DNA of 7,262 nucleotides from Thermopetrobacter sp. Its GTDB lineage: Bacteria; Pseudomonadota; Alphaproteobacteria; Rhizobiales; Aestuariivirgaceae. Made by a program: the position numbers and the translations under genes. Below the pieces are notes generated by a model, which saw only the letters and a list, made by a program, of their open reading frames with translations, was not told the DNA's origin and did no database searches. The stretch lies in NCBI GenBank assembly GCA_011374735.1, contig DRPD01000099.1, positions 1 through 7,262 on the forward strand. The letters are read 5' to 3'. This document shows positions 1 to 5,241 of the stretch, piece by piece (the first letter of the stretch is position 1; each line of letters begins with the position of its first letter).

Positions 1-306
1 ATCCAGCACGGCGCGCTTTTCCGCCACGCCCTCCATGACGTTTTCCAAACCCGTCTTGTCGGGATCGAGCTGCGGCTCCTGCGGCAGATAGCCGACGGTG
101 GCGCCTTCGGCCAGCCACGCCTCGCCGGCGAACTCCTTGTCCACGCCGGCCATGATGCGCAGCAGGGTGGACTTGCCCGCCCCGTTCGGCCCCAGCACGC
201 CGATCTTGGCGTCCGGGTAGAAGGACAGGTGAATGTCTTCAAGCACCTTCCGGCCGTTGTGGGCCTTGGTCAGCCCCTGCATGTGATAGATGAACTGCCG
301 CGCCAT
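1..306 (-). CDS. ettA: Energy-dependent translational throttle protein EttA, N-terminal part (runs off left edge)
   Basis: This is an ABC-F ATPase that binds the ribosomal E site and gates entry into elongation according to the ATP/ADP ratio; it is cytoplasmic and has no membrane domain. Only the first 102 codons are present, and the reading frame is open to base 1. The N-terminus MARQFIYHM followed by [21 protein letters not shown] is typical of EttA. The Walker A motif GPNGAGKST is at residues 39-47, followed by LRIMAG, and the Q-loop region [14 protein letters not shown] follows at about residues 70-83. The EttA-specific linker, both signature motifs and the second ATPase domain lie outside the window. 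The start at 306 is backed by a GGAGGTG ribosome binding site (322-316), 9 bases upstream. It is the last of the minus-strand genes, 85 bases after the toxin stop. The assignment to EttA rather than another ABC-F protein rests on the N-terminal motif string and is strong. Confidence 0.93.
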   Translation of the reverse strand, partial: MARQFIYHMQGLTKAHNGRKVLEDIHLSFYPDAKIGVLGPNGAGKSTLLRIMAGVDKEFAGEAWLAEGATVGYLPQEPQLDPDKTGLENVMEGVAEKRAVLD

Positions 307-352
307 GGCGTGCTGCACCTCCGCTGAGCATCTGGAAAAACCGGCGAGGCTT

Positions 353-381
353 CATCTCCAACCAAAGCCCGCCCTTGTCAA
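353..381 (-). promoter_or_regulatory. Possible ettA promoter (-35 only convincing)
   Basis: In the 85-base gap between the toxin stop and the ettA start there is a perfect TTGACA on the minus strand (381-376). At 17 bases spacing the -10 would be GAGATG (358-353), which matches the consensus poorly; spacings of 16 or 18 are no better. ettA is usually expressed constitutively and would need a promoter or read-through here, because the upstream toxin-antitoxin operon is expected to be repressed. I see no terminator in this gap. This is weak evidence. Confidence 0.25.
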
Positions 382-391
382 GAAGCCCGCG

Positions 392-778
392 TCAATGCCG
401 GGCCAGCCGTGCCCTGATCCAATCCGCCAGTTCTTCTTCCGCCACCTGTCCCGCCGCCAGCGCATCGAACATGAGCACACAGGCCGCATCATCGGCCGTC
501 AGCCGATATCCGTTCAAGGCCAGAAAGAGCTCCGCCACCAGAAGGCCGGTGCGCTTGTTGCCGTCATGGAAGGGATGATTGCGCACGATGCCCCAAGCAT
601 CAGCGGCCGCGATGGTGGCAGCATCCGCATCTTCATAGGCGGCCTTGTTGCGCGGCCGCGCCAGAGCGGAATCCAGCATTGTTTGATCACGCAAGCCCGG
701 CAGTCCGCCATGCACCGCCAGATGCTCTTCATGCATGGCCAGCACCACCATCGGATGCAGCCACACCCATGCGCTCAT
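392..778 (-). CDS. doc: Death-on-curing (Doc/Fic family) toxin of a type II toxin-antitoxin module
   Basis: This is a 128-residue single-domain Fic-fold protein. The central motif HPFHDGNKRTG is at residues 68-78, with candidate catalytic His68. Upstream, VVLAMHEEHLAVHGG (11-25), ALARPRN (39-45) and the AADAWGIVRN helix (58-67) match the Doc branch. The length matches Doc (about 125 residues). Phage P1 Doc is a kinase that phosphorylates EF-Tu and halts translation; canonical Fic proteins with GNGRxxR are AMP-transferases. The Asn-Lys-Arg form here lacks the second half of that AMPylation motif, so Doc-like chemistry is the better guess, though not shown by sequence alone. The start ATG at 778 overlaps the antitoxin TGA (ATGA, 4 bases), indicating translational coupling with the antitoxin made first. 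No separate ribosome binding site is evident. The reading frame looks intact and all core motif residues are present. Confidence 0.9.
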   Translation of the reverse strand: MSAWVWLHPMVVLAMHEEHLAVHGGLPGLRDQTMLDSALARPRNKAAYEDADAATIAAADAWGIVRNHPFHDGNKRTGLLVAELFLALNGYRLTADDAACVLMFDALAAGQVAEEELADWIRARLARH

Positions 779-999
779 CTGGCCAGCGCGCGCAAGGCGT
801 TGCGCCGCTGTTTCATCAGACGACGGGCTTCTTCCATCTGCCGCGCGAATTCGGGATCATGGGGCACGAGACGATAACCATCTGGCGTTTCCGTCAGATA
901 CAGCACATCGCCGCGTTCCGCCCGCAACCGGTGCAACACCTCTTTCGGCAGCACGACGGCAGTGGAATTGCCAACCCGGACGAGTTTCAACTTGTGCAT
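775..999 (-). CDS. AbrB/MazE/SpoVT-type antitoxin, DNA-binding
   Basis: This is a 74-residue protein. The N-terminal part (about residues 1-46) reads as a swapped-hairpin AbrB domain, with the hallmark string VRVGNSTAVVLPKEVL at 7-22 and the following GDVLYLTE strand. These domains dimerise and bind palindromic DNA. The C-terminal part from Asp48 is charged and predicted helical (FARQMEEARRLMKQRR), which suits a toxin-binding tail that folds on the partner. The expected role is to neutralise the downstream Doc-type toxin and repress its own operon. The start ATG at 999 has a GGAG site (1010-1007) 7 bases upstream. The stop overlaps the toxin start. Classical doc partners are Phd-type, so an AbrB-type antitoxin beside a Doc toxin is a mixed pairing; such shuffling is known among toxin-antitoxin systems. 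The family is clear; the partner specificity is inferred from the operon. Confidence 0.88.
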   Translation of the reverse strand: MHKLKLVRVGNSTAVVLPKEVLHRLRAERGDVLYLTETPDGYRLVPHDPEFARQMEEARRLMKQRRNALRALAR

Positions 1000-1002
1000 G
1001 GC

Positions 1003-1038
1003 CGATCTCCGTTATTACGTATATAATAACACAGATCG
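1003..1038. promoter_or_regulatory. Interrupted dyad, probable antitoxin operator
   Basis: This is a 36-base inverted repeat centred between 1020 and 1021. The outer arms CGATCT (1003-1008) and AGATCG (1033-1038) and inner arms GTTATTA (1011-1017) and TAATAAC (1024-1030) pair exactly. In total 14 of 18 symmetric positions match. It covers the predicted -10 element and part of the GGAG ribosome binding site of the antitoxin. AbrB-type antitoxins bind such palindromes as dimers, so repression of its own operon is the natural reading. Binding is inferred, not shown. Confidence 0.6.
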
Positions 1039-1051
1039 CCCGTGGCCTCAA
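1023..1051 (-). promoter_or_regulatory. Predicted promoter of the antitoxin-toxin operon
   Basis: On the minus strand, TTGAGG (1051-1046) is followed after exactly 17 bases by TATTAT (1028-1023). That is 4 of 6 and 5 of 6 matches to a housekeeping sigma factor consensus. The -35 hexamer overlaps the purK stop codon (TGA, 1050-1048), so the promoter is squeezed into the 48-base gap and the end of purK. The region is A+T rich against a strongly G+C rich background. A start site would fall about 1010-1017, very near the ribosome binding site. Confidence 0.6.
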
Positions 1052-2127
1052 CGCCGCTTCAACCGTGTGAGGTGGCCCATCTTGCGGCCCGGCCGGGCCT
1101 CGCGCTTGCCGTAGAGGTGCAGCACCGCGCCGTCCTCGGCGGCCGGTTTCTGCCAGTCGTCCGCTTCCGCGCCCAGCAGGTTTTCCATCACGCAATCACT
1201 GTGGCGCGCTGGCTCCGGCAGTGGCCAGCCGGCGATGGCCCGGATGTGCATCTCGAACTGGCTGACGGCGCAGGCCGCCTCCGTCCAGTGCCCGGAATTG
1301 TGCACCCTCGGCGCGATCTCGTTGATCAGCAGCCGCTCGCCGTCATCATCGCGCAGCACGAAGAACTCCACCGCCAGCACGCCTTCATAATCGAACGCCT
1401 CGGCGATCTGACGCGCCATCCGCGTCCCCGCCGCCTCCACTCCCGCCGGCAGGCCGGCCGGCACGTGGCAGCGGCGCAGCACGTGATCTTCATGCACGGT
1501 GCGCGGCATGTCATAGGTGACGATCTCACCCGTGGCATTGCGCGCCGCGATCATGGCCGCCTCGCAGGCGAAGTCCACGAACCCCTCCGCGATGCACGGC
1601 ACGCGCCCCAGCTGCTCCCACGCGGCGGCCATGTCCTCGGCGCGGCGCACCATCACCTGCCCCTTGCCGTCATAGCCGAAGCGCCGCGTCTTGAGCACCA
1701 GCGGCAGGCCCACCCGCTCCACCGCCGCCGCCAGATCGGCCGGTGTCTCCACGTTGGCGAACGCCGCCACGGGAAGGCCGAGATCGCTGAGAAAGGACTT
1801 TTCCGCCCATCTGTCCTGCGTGAACGCCAACACGTCGGCGGAAGGCTTCAGGGGTGTGTGTTGCGCCAACCAGGCCAGCGGATGCGCCGGGATGTTCTCG
1901 AACTCATAGGTGACCATACCCACCGCGTCGGCGAACGCGGCCAGCGCCCGTTCGTCTTCATAGGCCGCTTCGGTGTGAGCGGTCGCCACATCGAACGCCG
2001 GATTGTCACCGGCCGGTGCGTAAACGTGTGTCTTGAACCCCAGCCGGGCGGCGGCCAGCGCCAGCATGCGGCCCAGTTGCCCGCCGCCGATGATGCCGAT
2101 GGTGGCGCCGGGCGCCAGCGCGGCCAT
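1048..2127 (-). CDS. purK: 5-(carboxyamino)imidazole ribonucleotide synthase (PurK)
   Basis: This ATP-grasp enzyme of de novo purine synthesis carboxylates AIR with bicarbonate and ATP to give N5-CAIR, the substrate of PurE; it is cytoplasmic. The protein has 359 residues, the usual PurK length. GIIGGGQLGRM (11-21) is the N-terminal nucleotide-fold motif. YEFENIP (74-80), KTRRFGYDGKGQ (146-157), the acidic EGFVDF region (181-186) and NEIAPRVHNSGHWT (269-282) are family signatures, and KREARPGRKMGH (341-352) is the C-terminal PurK motif. The ATG at 2127 is preferred over the GTG at 2130. GAGGG lies 9 bases before the ATG, whereas the nearest GAGG is only 1 base from the GTG. The ATG overlaps the purE TGA by one base (TGATG), so translation is coupled. 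The gene appears intact. There is no terminator-like hairpin between it and the toxin-antitoxin operon. Confidence 0.96.
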   Translation of the reverse strand: MAALAPGATIGIIGGGQLGRMLALAAARLGFKTHVYAPAGDNPAFDVATAHTEAAYEDERALAAFADAVGMVTYEFENIPAHPLAWLAQHTPLKPSADVLAFTQDRWAEKSFLSDLGLPVAAFANVETPADLAAAVERVGLPLVLKTRRFGYDGKGQVMVRRAEDMAAAWEQLGRVPCIAEGFVDFACEAAMIAARNATGEIVTYDMPRTVHEDHVLRRCHVPAGLPAGVEAAGTRMARQIAEAFDYEGVLAVEFFVLRDDDGERLLINEIAPRVHNSGHWTEAACAVSQFEMHIRAIAGWPLPEPARHSDCVMENLLGAEADDWQKPAAEDGAVLHLYGKREARPGRKMGHLTRLKRR

Positions 2128-2630
2128 CACGCCTCGCCCTCATCATGGGGGAATTCGGCCACGGCGGCGCTCTGCTCGCCGCGCCATTGATAGAGCCGGC
2201 CGGCCAGCGCCGCGTCGGAAAGCGCCAGCACGGCGGCCGCCAGCAGCGCCGCGTTGATGGCCCCGGCCCGGCCGATGGCCAGCGTACCCACCGGCACCCC
2301 GGCCGGCATCTGCACGATGGACAGCAGGCTGTCGTGGCCTTTCAGCGCCCGGCTTTCCACCGGCACGCCGAACACCGGCAACGGGGTCAGCGCCGCCGTC
2401 ATGCCCGGCAGGTGCGCCGCCCCGCCGGCCCCGGCGATGATCACCTTGAAGCCCGCTTCCTTCGCCGTGCGCGCGAAGTCATAAAGCCGATCCGGCGTGC
2501 GATGGGCGGAGACGATGCGCGCTTCATATGGCACGTCCAGTTCGTCGAGCACGTCGCAGGCATGGCGCATCACGGCCCAGTCGGACTGGCTGCCCATGAT
2601 GACGGCGACGAGTGGTTGCGGTGACATCAT
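2127..2630 (-). CDS. purE: N5-carboxyaminoimidazole ribonucleotide mutase (PurE, class I)
   Basis: This enzyme converts N5-CAIR, made by PurK, to CAIR in purine synthesis, and acts as an octamer in the cytoplasm. The protein has 167 residues, close to the 169 of E. coli Pur[10 protein letters not shown] (10-18) forms the phosphate-binding loop, SAHRTP (41-46) carries catalytic His43, and [14 protein letters not shown] and [17 protein letters not shown] complete the class I signature. The ATG at 2630 is chosen; the neighbouring ATG at 2627 is equally possible. The frame is open back to a TTG at 2648, which would add six residues (MGKKPA) not seen in related proteins. Only a weak AAGAAG precedes the start. 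The distance of 33 bases from the upstream GNAT gene, with no strong hairpin, permits cotranscription with the flippase-GNAT pair. Presence of purK right after it confirms the two-step bacterial route. Confidence 0.96.
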   Translation of the reverse strand: MMSPQPLVAVIMGSQSDWAVMRHACDVLDELDVPYEARIVSAHRTPDRLYDFARTAKEAGFKVIIAGAGGAAHLPGMTAALTPLPVFGVPVESRALKGHDSLLSIVQMPAGVPVGTLAIGRAGAINAALLAAAVLALSDAALAGRLYQWRGEQSAAVAEFPHDEGEA

Positions 2631-2663
2631 GGCGGGCTTCTTGCCCAACCGCGCGGCGTGGTG

Positions 2664-3716
2664 TCAAGCGCGCAGGGCGTGATACAGCCGCTTCGCCCGC
2701 GCCCGCGCCGCCCGGCGCAAGAGTTCCGCGGCGACGATCGCCCGCCAGCGGGCGGCCCGCATCGGCCGCGTGGCGATCAGCACATCGGCCATCTCCAGAC
2801 GCTGTTTCCACACATGATCGATCATCGGATGATCGGGATCGGCGGCGGAATCGGCGAAGCTGACCGCCGGGTCGGCGAGGATGTCCCGCGTCGCCTCGAT
2901 GGTCAGCAGCAGCCCCGGCGAATATTTCCCTTCCGTCTCGTCATAGGCGATCTTGCCCAGCCACAACGTCGCGCCGTCGATGAAGCCGAACATGGTGGCC
3001 AGCAGCGCATCATCCCGCATCAGCCGCCAGAAGCGCAACTGCCCTTGCCGGTGAAAACAGGCGAGCGCCTGCTTCACGAATGCCGTCTGATGCCGATCGC
3101 AGGCGATGGCGGTGCCGCGCTTGCCCTTCCAGCCCGCTTGTTCGAGTTTCAGGAAATCATTCAGCCACGGCGCAAGGTCGCCGCCCCGTCGCAGCGTCTC
3201 GAAACGCACATCGCCGGTTTCATCCAGCTTGCGTTTCAGCCGCTTCCACTCCTTGCGCCGCTTGCGCGAAACATCCGCCCCCCACCACTGTTCCACCGAT
3301 TGCGTGGCGTCCAGCGCGGCGCGCCGCCAGCGGGCCATGACGGACATGGGCAGGTTCTCCCGCCGCGCCACGTCATGCAGCGTTCGCATCACCGGGCCAT
3401 GCGCCGGCACGGCGGCGAATTCCGCCACCGCCGCGCCCGCATGGCGCAGGCCCAGCAGCAGATCCCGCGCGCCCTCTTGCGCATGCGCCGCGTCGAGCCG
3501 CGGCAGGCCGAGGAAGAAAAACGCTCCCCAGCGGCTGGAGAACACTTCGCCCAGCAGCGGAAACCGCCAGTCGCGGGAAAAGCCGCATTGCCCATGATCG
3601 CCGCGCACGATCAGCGGCTGATCGCACTGCGCCAGTTCGCGGCTGGCGTCGAGCCAGCAGTCGTCGGCCGCAATCGCCGGCTGCAATGACGCCGAAGTGG
3701 CCGGTGCGCAATTCAT
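2664..3716 (-). CDS. GNAT family acyltransferase, CelD/BcsL (BioF2-like) type
   Basis: This is a 350-residue soluble protein without signal peptide or membrane segments. The C-terminal half fits the FemAB/BioF2-like acetyltransferase fold found in CelD/BcsL proteins. It has a very basic segment SRKRRKEWKRLKRKL (150-164), typical of the start of that domain, then FLKLEQAGWKGKRGTA (188-203), and LGKIAYDETEGKYSPGLLL (253-271), where the YSPG string is the most recognisable family mark. The frame is open far upstream, but that part is antisense-free overlap with the flippase coding region. The ATG at 3716 overlaps the flippase TGA (ATGA), giving a full-length family member. No good ribosome binding site precedes it, consistent with coupling. 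Members are usually linked to cellulose, exopolysaccharide or lipid-linked glycan modification. The substrate is unknown. Pairing with a flippase suggests acylation of an envelope saccharide or carrier before or during export. Confidence 0.82.
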   Translation of the reverse strand: MNCAPATSASLQPAIAADDCWLDASRELAQCDQPLIVRGDHGQCGFSRDWRFPLLGEVFSSRWGAFFFLGLPRLDAAHAQEGARDLLLGLRHAGAAVAEFAAVPAHGPVMRTLHDVARRENLPMSVMARWRRAALDATQSVEQWWGADVSRKRRKEWKRLKRKLDETGDVRFETLRRGGDLAPWLNDFLKLEQAGWKGKRGTAIACDRHQTAFVKQALACFHRQGQLRFWRLMRDDALLATMFGFIDGATLWLGKIAYDETEGKYSPGLLLTIEATRDILADPAVSFADSAADPDHPMIDHVWKQRLEMADVLIATRPMRAARWRAIVAAELLRRAARARAKRLYHALRA

Positions 3717-5122
3717 GGCCGTTTCGCACGCGAATTTCGTGCCGTTTCGCCGAAGCCCCGTTGCAGGGTGCGCCGCGCGAGAAAGCTCAGCGCCAGCGCC
3801 TGAAAGACGAACGAGACGCCGGTGGCCAGCCCCGCGCCCAACAGCCCGTAACGGGGGATCAGCATGAGATTGAGGGCGATGTTGAGCGCCGCGGTGAGAC
3901 CGGTGACGGCCGCGGTGGCTTTCTGGCGGCCGGACACCACCAGCAGCGCCTCCACCGGCCCGGCCAGGGCGCGGGCCAGATAACCCGCCGCCAGCGCCGC
4001 CATCACCGGCCAGGCGGTGGCGAAACCGGGGCCGAACAGCGACAGGATGAACGGCCCAGCGACGAGCAGCAGCCCTGTCAGGGCCAGCGACGGCCACAGC
4101 ATCCAGCCCCGGAAACGGTCAAGCTGTCTCCGGGCGCGTGTCGCGTCATGATCGGCGAAGGCCAGCGCGAAACGCCGCATGGCCACGGCGGACACCGCGA
4201 AATGGATGAAGGCCACGAACGACATGGTGCGCGCCGCGGCGAAATAGCGGGCGATCCCTTCCGGCGTGACGAACAGCTCCAGCAGCAGGATGTCGATGTT
4301 CATCATCAACAGGGTGAAGCTTTCCATCAGCAGCAGCGGCAGCGACACCCACAGCCAATGCCCGACGTCATAGCGTGGCGCCGCGCCGGTCGTTTCGCTG
4401 GCGAAACGCCGCTGCTGCAAGGCGAACTGGGCCAGCGCGGTGATCCACGTCGCCGCCACCAGCGCCGTCGCCGCCAGTGTCGCCTGCCGCTCACCGCCCA
4501 GCCACAGCGCCCAGCCGGTGAACACGAGGATGAGCAGCGGCCGCAGGATGTAGGGCGGGATGAAGGCCAGCCCGATCCACTGCCGGGCCCGGCCCGTGCC
4601 GTCGTGAAAATCGGTCAGCGCGAAGGCCGGCAGGGCCAGCAGGCCGATCATCATCGGCCGCAGGTAATGGTCATCGGCCAGCCCCGGAAACCGCCACAGG
4701 ATGAACAGCCCGGCCAGCATGACCAGCGCCCCGGCGCCGAACGACACCGCCCGGCCGAAGCGCAGAAAGCCGCGCGCCAGCCCCGCCGCGGCCGGTTTGG
4801 CGTATTCGTTCAAAAAGCGCACCGCGGAGGTGGAGAAGCCCATCACCGCCAGCGTGCCCAGCACGTTCACCCACACCCAGACATAGGTGAACACGCCGAA
4901 CTCGAAGGCCCCCAGCCAGCGCGCCAGCAGCACCTGGGTGAGAAACGCCAGACCGGCGGAGGCGACGCGGATGGCCATGGTCAGCGCCGCGCCGGCCCGA
5001 TCCCTGCCGTCCTCGCCGCCGAGAAAGCGCGCCATCAAGGCCCGCGCGGCGGCCAGCGGCGGCCGCGGCGCGCCGTGCACGGGAGGGGCCTGTGTCTCGC
5101 TCGCCTGCATGATGCGCCGCAT
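3713..5122 (-). CDS. Wzx-like polysaccharide/oligosaccharide flippase (MOP superfamily)
   Basis: This is a 469-residue inner-membrane protein with about 12 predicted membrane segments (roughly 45-67, 78-98, 125-145, 155-172, 184-206, 215-236, 256-282, 295-316, 343-363, 371-395, 405-423, 427-448). The first two segments contain LLARWLGAFEFGVFTYVW (65-82), the characteristic start of the polysaccharide-transport branch of the MOP superfamily. Such proteins flip undecaprenyl-linked glycans across the membrane. A proline- and alanine-rich hydrophilic stretch of about 40 residues precedes the first segment. The C-terminus is basic. The start is uncertain: ATG at 5122 gives MRRIMQ, but the ATG at 5110 (MQASET) has an AGGA-like site about 11 bases upstream while the first has none at proper distance. 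It overlaps the following GNAT gene by 4 bases. No glycosyltransferases are visible in the window, so the exported saccharide cannot be named. Other MOP members such as MurJ are less likely from the motif. Confidence 0.85.
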   Translation of the reverse strand: MRRIMQASETQAPPVHGAPRPPLAAARALMARFLGGEDGRDRAGAALTMAIRVASAGLAFLTQVLLARWLGAFEFGVFTYVWVWVNVLGTLAVMGFSTSAVRFLNEYAKPAAAGLARGFLRFGRAVSFGAGALVMLAGLFILWRFPGLADDHYLRPMMIGLLALPAFALTDFHDGTGRARQWIGLAFIPPYILRPLLILVFTGWALWLGGERQATLAATALVAATWITALAQFALQQRRFASETTGAAPRYDVGHWLWVSLPLLLMESFTLLMMNIDILLLELFVTPEGIARYFAAARTMSFVAFIHFAVSAVAMRRFALAFADHDATRARRQLDRFRGWMLWPSLALTGLLLVAGPFILSLFGPGFATAWPVMAALAAGYLARALAGPVEALLVVSGRQKATAAVTGLTAALNIALNLMLIPRYGLLGAGLATGVSFVFQALALSFLARRTLQRGFGETARNSRAKRP

Positions 5123-5161
5123 CCTGCCAGCCAGACACTAAGGAAGGGTTGAGCCGCCGCT

Positions 5162-5175
5162 TCGCCTTAAGGCGA
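5162..5175. promoter_or_regulatory. 14-base perfect palindrome in divergent intergenic region
   Basis: The sequence TCGCCTTAAGGCGA is its own reverse complement. It lies in the 119-base gap between the divergent flippase (start 5122) and prpE (start 5242), 40 bases from the first and 67 from the second. Its place and symmetry suit an operator for a dimeric regulator. I could not define convincing -35/-10 pairs for either gene here; a GATAAG hexamer at 5186-5191 is the nearest -10-like string on the plus strand. Function is inferred from position only. Confidence 0.4.
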
Positions 5176-5226
5176 TCTTGCGCCGGATAAGCTTTGAGGT
5201 TCAGGATGACGACATCAGGCGTCCGT

Positions 5227-5233
5227 GGAGAGG
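5227..5233 (+). promoter_or_regulatory. Ribosome binding site of prpE
   Basis: GGAGAGG lies 8 bases before the ATG at 5242. It decides the start: the frame is open further upstream to a TTG at 5194, but that codon has no site and would add 16 residues absent from the family pattern. Confidence 0.8.
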
Positions 5234-5241
5234 TCACGATC

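Noticed and set aside
366..390. Direct repeat AGCCCGC at 366-372 and 384-390
   Set aside because: Seven bases in GC-rich DNA can arise by chance; no third copy or matching feature.
1042..2190. Long plus-strand open frame (about 380 codons) opposite purK
   Set aside because: It is antisense to a clear purK. Its composition (many His, Arg, Gln, Gly) is the usual shadow of GC-rich coding DNA and it matches no family.
2634..2646. Small inverted repeat GGGC-TTCTT-GCCC before purE as terminator
   Set aside because: Only a 4-base stem with no T tract; it overlaps the likely purE ribosome binding site, so it is not credible as a terminator.
3717..4097. Upstream extension of the GNAT gene to 4097
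   Set aside because: It would overlap the flippase by 380 bases out of frame, and the extra 127 residues do not resemble the family; the ATGA junction at 3716 explains the start.
3686..5152. Plus-strand open frame of 488 codons opposite the flippase
   Set aside because: Low-complexity Gln/Arg/Gly/His composition typical of an antisense shadow; the minus strand encodes a coherent membrane protein.
5149..5177. TTGAGC at 5149 as a prpE -35 element
   Set aside because: At 17 bases the -10 would be GCGATC, which does not resemble a -10 hexamer, and a sigma-54 GG-N10-GC pattern is also absent.
5194..5241. Upstream TTG start for prpE
   Set aside because: No ribosome binding site, and the added residues do not fit the family; the ATG at 5242 has GGAGAGG at 8 bases.
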